A stretch of DNA of 64,000 nucleotides. Source: JAAXGI01 sp965206975. GTDB lineage: Bacteria > Gemmatimonadota > Gemmatimonadetes > Longimicrobiales > Gaopeijiaceae. Positions 9,319 to 18,343 of this stretch are shown here, piece by piece (within the stretch, counting starts at the first letter, position 1; every line of letters begins with the position of its first letter). The stretch is from contig OZ242253.1 of NCBI GenBank assembly GCA_965206975.1, forward strand, positions 2,232,001 through 2,296,000. The letters are read 5' to 3'. Under the pieces are notes generated by a model, which was not told the origin of the DNA, searched no databases, and saw only the letters and a program-made list of their open reading frames with translations. Both the position numbers and the translations under genes were made by a program.

Positions 9319-9570
9319 GGCTTGGCGCTCCAAGGTGGACCGTGCCGCGAAGTGTTCGCGGAGGGTCTTACCTTCCCCGCCATGCCAGAGAATAGCTCCG
9401 GGGATCGCGTACGGGCGCCCGTCGTGGAGGAGGTCTAGGCAATCATTTGCAACCCGGGTGAGACCGAGGCCGCCAAGAAGGTGGAGTGCGCCCCTCCCGG
9501 CCGCTTGCGAGGAAGTCAGGACGATTGTCGGCGAGTCCCTCGCCGAAGTCATAGCTGGGGCAGCAAACGA
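9319..9570 (-). pseudogene. Remnant of a di-heme oxidoreductase (DHOR) C-terminus
   Basis: The minus strand encodes, in two frames, GLADNRPDFLASG-EGRTPP and then GLGL, LLHDGRPYAI, AILWHGGE and AREHFA-like residues. These align in order with the C-terminal part of the intact di-heme protein at 19421-20848 (GLADGRPDFDASGSEWRTPP, LWGLGL, FLHDGRA, AILWHGGEAEAARDAF). At least one frameshift near 9485 and the loss of both heme sites make it a dead copy. It shows that a second DHOR gene once stood here. Confidence 0.75.
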
Positions 9571-9811
9571 GTCGCTCGACATCGATCGCCGCCCTGCGGC
9601 CGGGGTCTGTGTCCCGATCGAAGCCGGAGTCGTTCAGCGTTCAGTAGCCTCGGGCGAGAACCCCGCTCCTCGAAGCTCTTCACCCTAGGAGTCGGCCGAG
9701 GTCGACCGAGCAGAAGCCGCGCCCAGCCTGAGTACGAGTGTCAGGCCGAGGGCCAGAGCCGACCTGGAGCGCGCGGTGTACAGCGCTCATCAGGTCGCTT
9801 GACTTTCGTGA

Positions 9812-10354
9812 TCACGGGATCCTGACATACTGCTCAAGACGTGCGACCTCCGCCTCGTCCACATACTTCCCGATCTCACGGCGGAATTGCTCAATGCCGA
9901 TGTACGGCCGGTACTCCTCGAACTCGTGGGCCATGCGGTCGCCCACGCCGGGGATCAGAAGGATCTCTGCTTCGCTCGCTGAATTCAGATCTAGAGGCGC
10001 GAAGATGTGTCCGTATACCTCCTCCCTTTGCATGCCGTCGAGGCTCCCAGCGAGGAGTGCGTCGACTTCCAGCATGTCTGCGAACGGACGCGCAGCAGCC
10101 AACTGCCTCGCGATCTCCTCGGTAACGTGCGGTACCTCCGCCAACGTGGGTTCGGCAGTGGCATTCGGATTTAGAAGCCCGTCGACTCCCTGCACATTGG
10201 GTTCCGCGGCCGGGCTGGGCGTTGCCTGAGAGGGCACATCCGACCCGGCCGCCATGGCTTCGGCGTCCGAGCTTGAGTCGGCCGAGGAACAAGCCACGGC
10301 AGCTGTCATCAGGAGTACGCTGAACGGGCGGAAGCACTTCCTGATCGTGGTCAT
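9812..10354 (-). CDS. Helix-hairpin-helix lipoprotein, candidate iron-regulated
   Basis: 180 residues. A lipoprotein signal ends at AAVAC (Cys22), followed by a low-complexity Ser/Ala/Glu linker to about residue 70. The C-terminal half carries a helix-hairpin-helix motif (LDLNSASEAEILLIPGVGDR, residues 121-140, with the PGVG hairpin at 135-138), and a related helical segment lies at 74-105. Such motifs usually bind DNA backbone (ComEA) but also occur as protein-binding helices. A Fur-like palindrome lies 48 bp upstream and AAGGGG precedes the ATG, so it probably belongs to the same iron response as the HmuY and imelysin operons. Its exact job is unknown. Confidence 0.8.
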   Translation of the reverse strand: MTTIRKCFRPFSVLLMTAAVACSSADSSSDAEAMAAGSDVPSQATPSPAAEPNVQGVDGLLNPNATAEPTLAEVPHVTEEIARQLAAARPFADMLEVDALLAGSLDGMQREEVYGHIFAPLDLNSASEAEILLIPGVGDRMAHEFEEYRPYIGIEQFRREIGKYVDEAEVARLEQYVRIP

Positions 10355-10401
10355 GGGTTCCCCTTCATTCAGGTTCTACAGCAGGATACTCTAGTTGAGA
10401 T

Positions 10402-10416
10402 TGAGAGTCACTCTCA
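10402..10416. promoter_or_regulatory. Fur-like operator upstream of the HHH lipoprotein
   Basis: TGAGAGT-C-ACTCTCA is a perfect 7-1-7 palindrome, 48 bp upstream of ATG 10354. It shares the TGAGAnT-N-AnTCTCA form with sites at 16607 and 19332, which precede heme and iron genes. Fur recognises 7-1-7 palindromes of this architecture. Confidence 0.7.
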
Positions 10417-10803
10417 ACTAAGAACCAGTGTATCCCCTGCAGGCCGGGCTGTCAACACGCGGACTGCGGGGAGAATGACGTCCGGACCAGTCGAGAGGGG
10501 CACACGCCGCTCTCCTCGACCGCGTTCGCCAAGACCGGAGCCACGCGGTGCTGGGCCTCGGGGCCACCGCCGACTCCAGTCCGCGTGTACAGCCGGCTTA
10601 CCCGACGAATTTGATTCGCGGACCTTCTCGGTGAAGGCAGGTCGAGTTGGACCGCACTACCCAGCACCCTGGCACCGCGGACCGCAGCCACCGAACCCCT
10701 ACGATCTGATGTTCGGATGGGACACCGTGGACCGACTCTTCCCGGAGAAGCGCCCAAGCCTTGTGCAGCGGTTGGCCGAGATCAGCGCTTCGAGCGCACG
10801 CCT

Positions 10804-11149
10804 TCATGTTGTCGTAAAGGCTTCTGAAAAAACGATCTGGGCCTGCGCGATCCGGACCAGGTCGAAAGGGTCCGTGCGGATGGGCGGAAGCAGACCCACA
10901 GCCAGTGCACGGGCGCCTGTCACGGGCAGTTCCACATAACCGTTCTACAGCAACCCTCAGCGCAGGAGTCGGGGGCCGACGCTGAACTCCTCCCGCCCGA
11001 CCTCTTTCGTGGTGGCGGTCTCCCAAAGCGACACGGCGCTGACGGCTAGCTCGGTCCCTCGGACCCGCATCAGCCCGCATCCTCCGACACAACCGAGACG
11101 AGGCGCCCGCCGCCCGGAGCAAGGCATGCGTGTCGAGGAGGAGATTCAA
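10804..11149 (-). pseudogene. vapC: Decayed VapC-type PIN-domain toxin
   Basis: From TTG 11149 the frame reads NLLLDTHALLRAAGA, the first strand of a PIN domain with its catalytic Asp. The next part continues in another frame: ELAVSAVSLWETATTKEVGR, then two stops, then GYVELPVTGARALAVGLLPP, IRTDPFDLVRIAQAQ. These are the characteristic later blocks of VapC. The frameshift, two in-frame stops and a frayed C-terminus make it non-functional. The start overlaps the stop of the antitoxin remnant (TTGA), as in working toxin-antitoxin operons. Confidence 0.75.
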
Positions 11150-11295
11150 CCGTCACCTTCGAACATGGACTCGATCGCTTCGGAACCCATGCGGTCGAAA
11201 TCATCGCATACCGAGATTTTCCCGTCCATGAACCCGACCCGGCAGGCTGACCCGCGACCTAGCGCTTCGACAGCGACGACTTTGACGACGGGCTT
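11146..11295 (-). pseudogene. Decayed Phd/VapB-type antitoxin
   Basis: The minus strand ends with DGKPVVKVVAVE, then GFMDGKISVCDDFDRMGSEA, IESMFEGDG and a stop at 11146. This is the typical C-terminus of prevent-host-death antitoxins (DGKPVAxL--, GxMKGKIxVPDDFD, LFEG). The IVAR residues expected just before DGKP are in another frame, so a 1-nt deletion lies near 11295, and no start is found. It pairs with the VapC remnant downstream. Confidence 0.7.
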
Positions 11296-11384
11296 CCCAT
11301 CCGTGCGACAATGCGGGGCGGCAACGGGACTGTTCCATCGCCCGACAGGGGGGCCGGGGAGCGGGGAGCAGCCCAGGAGTGCTT

Positions 11385-12059
11385 CTAGCGAAGCGGGAAT
11401 TCAACGCCTGTTCGGATCGTGAAGGATCGGTTCCTGGTATCGTTGTCGTCGTGGATCGACGACATACCCAGATTGTAGAGCACATCGAGCGACAGGGTCG
11501 TGTTGGCGCTGACGTCGTAGCCGACGCCCAAGCCCCCGGCGAACCCGTAGTCGACGATCTTCCCATCGTTTCTAAACTCATCGCACCCCAAGGGCTCCTC
11601 TCTCCCCCGGAATGCTGCGGAGGTCCGACAACGGACCTCGACCCCGACCGTGGTGCCCACGAGGAGGTACGGTCCAAGCGGGCTCTCGGCGAATATCGGT
11701 CTCTCGGAGAAGAGATCGACTCTCGCCAGACCCGAAAGTTCGATGTAGCCGAGATTCAGGTCCGTACTCCTAGCCTCGAGCCTGGCTCCCTTCTCGGCAT
11801 AAGCCACTGTGAGCCAATAATATCCGTCGAACGATAGCGGGGTGATGGATAACGAGACGGCCTTTCCCGCGCGATACTCGGGGCGGAGCTCCGACGCATC
11901 GAGTCCACCGAGCGTGGCCATGCTGAGCCCCGCGTGAAGCATCACAACCGGCTGAGCCGACGCCCGAACGGGGAGGCCGAGAGTGCTCAGCGTGAAGAAC
12001 CACGACAGTGCCGCCACGGCAGCCTTGACGGCTCGGCGGCCACAAGGAGCCTCGAGCAT
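11385..12059 (-). CDS. Outer-membrane beta-barrel protein (PorT/OmpW-like)
   Basis: From ATG 12059 a 224-residue product with a long signal peptide ending near RASAQ, followed by alternating strands rich in aromatic girdle residues and a C-terminal strand FTIRTGVEFPL. This is typical of small porin-like or PorT-family barrels of about eight strands, which sit in the outer membrane. Longer frames to 12176 exist but place the signal peptide internally. The second copy of the 42-bp repeat begins at 12183 upstream. Its function cannot be read from the sequence. Confidence 0.7.
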   Translation of the reverse strand: MLEAPCGRRAVKAAVAALSWFFTLSTLGLPVRASAQPVVMLHAGLSMATLGGLDASELRPEYRAGKAVSLSITPLSFDGYYWLTVAYAEKGARLEARSTDLNLGYIELSGLARVDLFSERPIFAESPLGPYLLVGTTVGVEVRCRTSAAFRGREEPLGCDEFRNDGKIVDYGFAGGLGVGYDVSANTTLSLDVLYNLGMSSIHDDNDTRNRSFTIRTGVEFPLR

Positions 12060-12182
12060 GTCGGCTGCAGGCCAACGCCCCGTCATCGAGCGGACCCCCT
12101 GAGCCACCCGAGCGCACCTGTGTAGGCGCGGCGTGTATCTTCGGCGCAGAAACGGGCGACGAGCTCGCTCATTCAATCCTTG

Positions 12183-12224
12183 ACGGAACCGTAACCAATC
12201 TGTGCAGTCGAAAACTCTGCCGCC
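12183..12224. repeat. Dispersed 42-bp repeat, copy 2
   Basis: Matches 7551-7592 at 40 of 42 positions. It lies upstream of the beta-barrel gene (start 12059, or 12176 if a longer form is made), as copy 1 lies upstream of the lipocalin-like gene. Confidence 0.7.
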
Positions 12225-12393
12225 CGAGCTGTGTCCGTGACGTCCGCGCGGCGAATGGTCACGTGGTTGGTCGCATTTTACGAAGCGGGAATATTATAAG
12301 AACCTAGACAACACTTCTAGCGACCTTGGATGACCAGGTCCTCGTCCCCGGAGTCCCAAGGCAATTGACTCGATTGGGCAGAGGCATGGAGAT

Positions 12394-13335
12394 TCAGGGC
12401 TGGACGGCCTCGCGGAATCTTCTCGCAACCCAGATGGCCATCCCCGGATGTGGAAGCAGTCCTTCGCCGTCGTATGCGATCGTTAACCCATCCAGATCTG
12501 CGGGGAACCGGTGTGTGCTCACGTAGCCCTTCGAGATGAGAAGGGGGACGACCACCACCTCATGCCCCGTAAGCGCGTGCTGGAGCTCGATTACCTCCCG
12601 GATGCCTCGCACGGCCTCAGCCCGAACAGGCTCGGGCGCGTCATCCCGGACAAGGCCGATCTTGACGTCTCGAAAACCGGTCAGTGTGGCAACCGAGTCG
12701 GCAATCGGGCGGAGGTTTCGCATCCACTCTGCGTAGTCCTCAGCGCCGTTCGGGCCGTGTCCCATGATAAAGAGTGCTTGCTCGGAGGGCGCCTGAGCCA
12801 GGGACAGCGCTCGCTCAGCCAGGATCGTGGTGATCTCAGGTGAGGCGTCCAGCGCAGCCGTGAGCAGCAGCGGCACCTCAACGCTCGGGCGCTCCGCCTC
12901 CATATTTGCCAAGAAACGCATCAGGTTCTCGTCGAGCTCATTCAGCCCCCCCGTCAGATAGCGGATCTGGTTGTAGTGACCGCTGAAACTCGAGGCGAGG
13001 AGGGGCACGACGACGATCCTATCGGCACCTTGTTCAACGAGTCGTGATGCGGCGTCCTGAAACCGGTAGTCAGGGGCCTCCTCCCCCATTAGGAAACTCA
13101 CCTCGACTGGTCCATCGGTATCAATTTGCGAGGCGATCTCCAGTACCGGAGCGTTCCAGGCTTCATCGGCTCCATGGGCAATGATGATGGTTCCGATGCT
13201 CGGCACCTCCTGCCCCCAACCGGCAGTCGCCGTAAGCACTGCCAGCGTTGGGGCCTGGAGAAGTACTCTGAGGACTGTCGCCCTGCCGTATTTGGTTGGG
13301 CCTCTCATTCTGCAGCTCCTATTCGCCTGTCTCAT
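12394..13335 (-). CDS. Exported tandem CbiX-type chelatase
   Basis: 313 residues. A signal peptide (about 20-42, ending AGWGQ) precedes two CbiX-like half domains. The first has IIIAHG (His54) and SGHYNQIRYL (His120). The second has FIMGHG (His193) and ISKGYVSTHRF (His275). CbiX and SirB enzymes use paired histidines to insert Co or Fe into sirohydrochlorin in the cytosol; this one should act in the periplasm. The ATG overlaps the stop of the TonB receptor (ATGA), so the two are translationally coupled, and both follow hmuY. A role in metal or heme handling during uptake is inferred; its reaction could be removal rather than insertion of metal. Confidence 0.85.
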   Translation of the reverse strand: MRQANRSCRMRGPTKYGRATVLRVLLQAPTLAVLTATAGWGQEVPSIGTIIIAHGADEAWNAPVLEIASQIDTDGPVEVSFLMGEEAPDYRFQDAASRLVEQGADRIVVVPLLASSFSGHYNQIRYLTGGLNELDENLMRFLANMEAERPSVEVPLLLTAALDASPEITTILAERALSLAQAPSEQALFIMGHGPNGAEDYAEWMRNLRPIADSVATLTGFRDVKIGLVRDDAPEPVRAEAVRGIREVIELQHALTGHEVVVVPLLISKGYVSTHRFPADLDGLTIAYDGEGLLPHPGMAIWVARRFREAVQP

Positions 13336-15520
13336 CTATCGGATCCTGACGGTTGCCAGGAGATCCCCGTGTACGCGTGTCGTCCGGTAAACCCGGGCCA
13401 CTCCTCCTCCAGCGCGTTCAAGATGTTGTTGACTCCGAGGACCAGCCGAAGGTCGCCGGTGATCTCCTGAGCCAGCGTCGTATCGAACCTGAGAAACCCG
13501 TTCCGCCACTCCGTACCGACTTCCGTCCGTCGCATCGGTGTTCGTCCGGTGTAGGTGCCACTCAGGGAGACACGAGTACCGCCGGGTCGCGCGTACCGGA
13601 TCAGAGTACTGACTGAATGGTCCGGCCGGCCAAGGAGTGGATCGCCCGACCCGGCGCGGTGCGCGTTCAACCAAGAGTACGTTACATCGAGACGCCACCC
13701 GCGGTGAGTGACCCCGGCCTCCATCTCGGCGCCTTCGGTGACGCCATCATCGATGTTTCCATAGGTATAGACGGCTACACCGCTGGAGTCGCCCACGACC
13801 TGAGTCTCAATGAAGTTCCCGAAACGATTGTGAAAAGCCTGAACACGAGCGTACAAGGAAGCTCCGGTCCATTCGAGGCCTGCTGTGACGTTCCTCCCGA
13901 AACGATTGTGAGCCACACGAGCGTACAAGGAAGCTCCTCCATTCGAGGCCTGCTGACGTTCCTTGACACCTCGGGCTGGAGGTCGGCGTTGCCTCGAACG
14001 GTGTATCCGAAAGCCGGTTCCCGAAACCCTTCTCCCCCGGAGAGCCGGAGAGCCAGGTTCGGCCGCGGGCGGAACATCGTCGCCAGCCGGGGCGTCCAGT
14101 GCGTTCCCCATTGGTCGCTGACGGTCGTCCGCACGCCCGGGACGAGCGTGAGCTGCCCCAAAGACAGGGTGGTCTGGACAAAGGACTCCGTCGTTCGATT
14201 GCTCCGCCGCTCGCCCGAGACGCGGTCCGAGTCAATCCTCTCACTCTGCAGCTCAAGCCCGACGTCGAGTGACTGCTCTAGGAAGTCAACACCATATAGG
14301 AGCTCCAGCTCCCCTAGGCGTTGTGTCTCCTCGTCCCCGGTCCCGGGAACGGGATTCTCAGTCAACGCTCTACGGGATAGGTGCTGGAATACAGAAGTTA
14401 CTACGGTCGACGTCAGCCGGTGGGGGCCGGTCTCCCAGTTGGCCTGAGCCCGGCCGTTCCACTGCGTGTTGTCAGCGAACTGATAGAGTTGACCAGATCG
14501 CCAACGTTGACGCTCGTCCAGGAGGAGGAATCCGGTCTCGATCGAGAGTCCGCTCACTGGTGGCCTCCAGAGGACCGTGGTGTTGGCATCCCGTCGTTCG
14601 GCCATCTGACCGCTCTCCGCTGGCTGCCCTGGCACTTGGGAGATAGATCGCCGTCCGAGATCAATTCGGGCGGAAGCCGGTCCAGCTCTCCCCGACACTC
14701 CACCCGAAAGGTCCAACTGACCCTGATCTCCGGCCACAATACGAGACGAGGTCGCCCACGGGGCGGTATCGGGCTTCTGGGTAATGACGTTCACGACCCC
14801 ACCCATCGCCTCGGAGCCATAGAGTGTGGAGAGCGGTCCTTTTACGACTTCAACCCGTTCGATGATCTCTGTGGGGATGCGCGAGAGATCGAGATGGCCA
14901 GCGATTCGCCCGATATAGGGTTGCCCATCGATCAGCACGAGAACCCGCTCCGAGCCAAGGCCCTGGAGCATCACACCGGCTCCCACCGGATGGCCACCCT
15001 GGAGTTCGAGGCCTGCGCGGCTGGTGAGGAGCGCCGCGAGGTCAGGTGCTCCGAGATCCTCGATCTCGCGGCGCGAGACGACTTCAGTCGATACTGCGAC
15101 ATCCGATAGGCGCTCCAGCCGCCGTCCTGAGGTGACGACGAGGGCGTCCAATCGGATCGGGCGGGGAGTGAGTGATGTCCGCACTTTGCCTCCATCCGGT
15201 CGCGCTTCGAGCGACACTTCTGCGAAGCCCGGATGTGAGATCGCGAGGGTGTAGAATCCTGAGGGAAGCGCCTCAATCCTCCATTCGCCGGCGCTTCCGG
15301 ACTGGGTTATACGCTCGACGGCACCCACTGTACGGATCGTGGCACCCGGAACCCCTTCCCCGGTCGTTGCATCAACGATGGACCCGAACATCTGTCCGGT
15401 CTCGATCTGAGCCCGTGGTACCTGCGGCTCGGCGGCACGGGGTGCCCCGAATAGCAAGAGACAGAGGAACCCGGTCAGAAGGGATCTGTACATCGCCCTA
15501 GTCCGGATTTGAAGACTCAT
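13332..15520 (-). pseudogene. hmuR: TonB-dependent heme receptor, frameshifted by a tandem duplication
   Basis: The first frame (15520-13775) has a signal peptide, a carboxypeptidase-regulatory domain (about 44-125), a TonB plug (about 127-245, with IEDLGAPDLAALLTS and LIDGQPYIGR) and the front of the barrel. The last barrel strands (to 13332, from about 14000) are in another frame and end in a normal C-terminus. Between them lie a 78-bp unit (13818-13895) and an imperfect 68-bp copy (13896-13963); the net 68-nt gain shifts the frame. Without it the two halves join as one receptor of about 700 residues. It starts 2 bp after hmuY and overlaps the chelatase, so it is the outer-membrane partner of HmuY. 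The break may be real or an assembly fault. Confidence 0.8.
13818..13963. repeat. Imperfect tandem duplication (78 bp + 68 bp)
   Basis: Copy A 13818-13895 and copy B 13896-13963 both start cccgaaacgattgtga and end gacgttcct. B lacks 6, 2 and 2 bases at three places. The difference in length shifts the receptor frame. Confidence 0.9.
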
Positions 15521-15522
15521 TC

Positions 15523-16584
15523 CTAGAGCCGCACATATCGGAGGGTGATCTGGCGTGAGTCTCCTGTCGGCCCATAGTAGTTGATCAGCTGGATTTTGTA
15601 GACGTCATCTCCCGTTCGAACCAGGAAAACGTCAAATGTGGGCCAGATCTGATGGTTCCCCTCGAGGTTGTACCGGTACCACCGATGTTCGGTGAACACT
15701 CCCCCGAACTTGTCTGGTGCATAGACCGAAGCCGGGGCATTGCTTGCATCGGTGATCGCCTCGAAATCCTCCCCGGCCAGGACCGCCCCTGCCTGACCGT
15801 CGCCGCTCACGCCGCCGTTTACCCGAATCTCAAAGCCCGATAAGCGTATGTCCCAGTCATCCGATCCCTCCACGATCGAGGCGGTCTCGAGATCCAGATC
15901 CACTGCACCGGTCAAGGCATCCAGGACAACCGCCTGCGCGGGCTCAAATTCGGCTCCCGCCGATAGCTGGACTGCGAACTCGACGGTTACCTGACCGACG
16001 TGCGTTCGCGTGGGGTCTGCGATGTCGATGACATGCAGTTTGGCGAAGGCATCGCCCGAAGCCGTCCGTACATACCAGACACGTTCCGGTGCGGCTGCGA
16101 TGGTGTGCGTCATGAAGTCGTAGGTGTACCATTCGTCGACGCTCGGTTGAAGTGAGTCCACCGTCCAAGCGTCCTCGTCACCGGGGACATCTGCAGCGGA
16201 GACGGCATCGAATGCTGCAAGTTCTTCCTCAGCAATCAGTTCCATGATCTGAGCATCCGATGCCCCATCGTTCTGACAAACGCAGTGCCCCCGAACGTCG
16301 GAGGGGCCCGCGCCACCTCCGTTCAGCATCACAGACGTCCCGTACAATCCCACGCCCCAGGCGGTAGAAGTTGCCGGGTCGCCAACGGAAACGGGGGCGA
16401 CCAGCTCACCATCGAAAGCAGCGAATGCCCAGGCGGCTGACGCGTTCAGGGTGAGTGTGGAGATGGTTGGTTCTTCTGGGCCGACGGGCTCGGAGGGCCC
16501 GGCGGGACCGGAATCCGAGCAGGAAGTGGTGGCGAGAAGAACCGACAGAGTGTACAGAGCAAAGACGAACGGTCGAATACGCAT
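15523..16584 (-). CDS. hmuY: HmuY-family heme-binding lipoprotein
   Basis: 353 residues. The lipoprotein signal ends at ATTSC (Cys22). The C-terminal part has the HmuY (PF14064) pattern: WDIRLSGFEIRVNGG, then WYRYN with the preceding EHR, then VFLVRTGDDVYKIQLINYYG and the final ITLRYVRL. A repeat of the theme (WYTYDFMTHTI, VWYVRTASGDAFAKLHVID) in the middle suggests two HmuY-like modules. HmuY proteins bind heme at the surface and pass it to a TonB receptor, which here follows 2 bp downstream. A perfect Fur-like palindrome lies 23 bp upstream of the ATG, so repression by iron is expected. Heme ligands cannot be assigned by eye. Confidence 0.88.
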   Translation of the reverse strand: MRIRPFVFALYTLSVLLATTSCSDSGPAGPSEPVGPEEPTISTLTLNASAAWAFAAFDGELVAPVSVGDPATSTAWGVGLYGTSVMLNGGGAGPSDVRGHCVCQNDGASDAQIMELIAEEELAAFDAVSAADVPGDEDAWTVDSLQPSVDEWYTYDFMTHTIAAAPERVWYVRTASGDAFAKLHVIDIADPTRTHVGQVTVEFAVQLSAGAEFEPAQAVVLDALTGAVDLDLETASIVEGSDDWDIRLSGFEIRVNGGVSGDGQAGAVLAGEDFEAITDASNAPASVYAPDKFGGVFTEHRWYRYNLEGNHQIWPTFDVFLVRTGDDVYKIQLINYYGPTGDSRQITLRYVRL

Positions 16585-16606
16585 GGATCCCTAACCCACA
16601 TGGAAA

Positions 16607-16621
16607 TGAGAATCATTCTCA
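16607..16621. promoter_or_regulatory. Fur-like operator upstream of hmuY
   Basis: TGAGAAT-C-ATTCTCA is a perfect palindrome and close to the classical Fur box (GATAATGATAATCATTATC). It lies 23 bp upstream of ATG 16584, where bound Fur would block the operon promoter. Confidence 0.85.
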
Positions 16622-16738
16622 ACTACGGACCCCGCAACTCTAGCCCCTGGGATTTCGAGTGTCAAGGCCGCACGAAGGCGCTTGCGTGACGGGCTTCATC
16701 GGTTGAAACCGCCGGGGCAACTCCAGCTGCTGGCACGC

Positions 16739-16761
16739 ACCTAGGAGTCTGCGCCGCAGAA
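16739..16761 (+). repeat. Left terminal inverted repeat of the IS1182-type element
   Basis: 23 bp, exactly the reverse complement of 18344-18366. Confidence 0.85.
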
Positions 16762-16822
16762 CCCTGCGGCTATCTTTGGTGGCAGGGCATTGGGGAGGTT
16801 TGCGGCACACGGAGGGGGGTCA

Positions 16823-18168
16823 ATGGGAACGACGTTTCGACCGTACGATCCGGAGCAGATGTTGCTGCTGCCTCCGGATCTTCGGGAGTGGGTGCCGGAG
16901 GGTCATTTGGCGCACCATGTGAGCGACCTGGCGGACGCGGTGGATCTGGGCGCGTTCTACGGGCGGGGTACCGGGGGGACGGGCGGCGCAACTCGCCGTA
17001 CGACCCGCGGACGATGGTGAAGGTGCTGATCTATGGGTATGCGACGGGCACCTTCTCGTCGCGCAAGATGGCGAGGAAGCTGGAGGAGGATGTTGCGTTT
17101 CGGATGCTGGCGGCGGGGAACTTCCCGAAGCACCGGACGCTGTGCGAGTTCCGCAGGCGCCATCTCGGGGATTTCCGGGCGGTGTTCGTGGAGGTGGTGA
17201 TGCTCGCGCGGGCCTTGGGGCTGGCGGGGCTTGGCAGGGTGTCGGTGGACGGGACGAAGGTTCGGGCGAAGGCGAGCAAGCGCAAGGCGATGAGCTACGG
17301 CCGGATGGTCAAGGAGGAGGCTGGGCTGGAGGCGGAGATCCGGGGGCTGAGAGGGGAGATCAAGGGGTTGCTGGAGAAAGCCGAGGCGGTGGACGAAGCG
17401 GAAGACGAGCGCTACGGGGAGGAAGCTTGCGGAGACGAGGTGCCGGAGGAGCTCAGGCGGCGCGAGGACCGGCTGGCGGCGATCCGGGAGGCGAAGGCGC
17501 GCCTGGAAGCCGAGCAGAGAGCGGCGGACGACGCACGGGGCCGCAAGCCGGGGCAGACGCGCAACCCGAAGGGCGGCAGGCCCTACAAGCGGGAGTACGG
17601 AGAGCCGGACGAGGCGGCGCAGAGCAACTTCACGGACCCTGAGAGCCGGATCATGAAGACGAGTTCGGAGGGGTTCCAGCAGTGCTACAACGCACAGGCG
17701 GTCGTGGAGGGGGAGAACCAGCTGGTGGTCGGGGCCGAGGTGACGGACAACGCGAGCGACCAGGGCCAGCTGGTGCCCATGGTCGACGCGGTGGCGCAAG
17801 CGTACGGCGAGACGCCGGCGCAGGTGCTGGCGGACACGGGCTATTGCAACGAGCGGGATCTCGAGGAACTGGAAGAGCGAGACATCGATGGGTATGTGGC
17901 GCTGGCCCGGGAGGGCAAGGCCGCCCCCACGGTTGACAAGGAGGAATATCCGGCGAAAGCCCGCATGGCCGAGAAGCTGGCGAGCGAAGATGGTCGAAGA
18001 CGCTACGCACGGCGAAAGTGGCAGGCCGAAGCGCCCATCGGCTGGATCAAGGAGGTGATGGGCTTTCGACGATTCAGCTTCCGGGGCCTCGAGAAGGTCC
18101 GGGCCGAGTGGACCCTCGTGTGCCTGGCACTCAATGTGAAGCGGCTGCACACCCTTCAGGCGGCATGA
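16823..18168 (+). pseudogene. IS1182-type transposase, frameshifted
   Basis: Translation starts at ATG 16823 behind GGAGGGGGG with TTFRPYDPEQMLLLPPDL, the usual start of IS1182/IS5-like transposases (DUF772). Near 16970-16980, within a G-rich run, the frame must change by a 2-nt gain or 1-nt loss to continue as GRRNSPYDPRTMVKVLIYGY. The rest is intact to 18168: catalytic Asp in SVDGTKVRA, Asp in LADTGYCNERDLE, Glu near PIGWIKEVMGF. Full length would be about 448 residues. The break may be a real mutation, a sequencing error in the G run, or frameshift-controlled expression; I favour the first two. Confidence 0.8.
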
Positions 18169-18343
18169 CTGCACGAGGGTTCACCCCCGCATCTGCCGGC
18201 GCGAGGGCTCTCGTAGCTCTCTTGCCCCCCCAACGCATCCATTCCGCTCTCCCGATCCGTCGCAGACACAAGTCCTCAACCTCCCAATCACCCGGATCCG
18301 CCTCGCCGCGGACGGCTCCATGACCATTCGGCTCAGTCAGCTG

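Noticed and set aside
11201..11677. A 158-codon minus-strand frame upstream of the VapC remnant as an antitoxin gene
   Set aside because: It is in a different frame from the Phd-like peptide and is antisense or frame-shifted noise over the intergenic DNA and barrel gene.
14371..15109. A 242-codon plus-strand frame within the receptor region
   Set aside because: Antisense of the TonB receptor plug and barrel; no motif.
16957..18174. A 405-codon minus-strand frame across the IS1182-type element
   Set aside because: Exact antisense of the transposase; His/Leu/Arg-rich low complexity.
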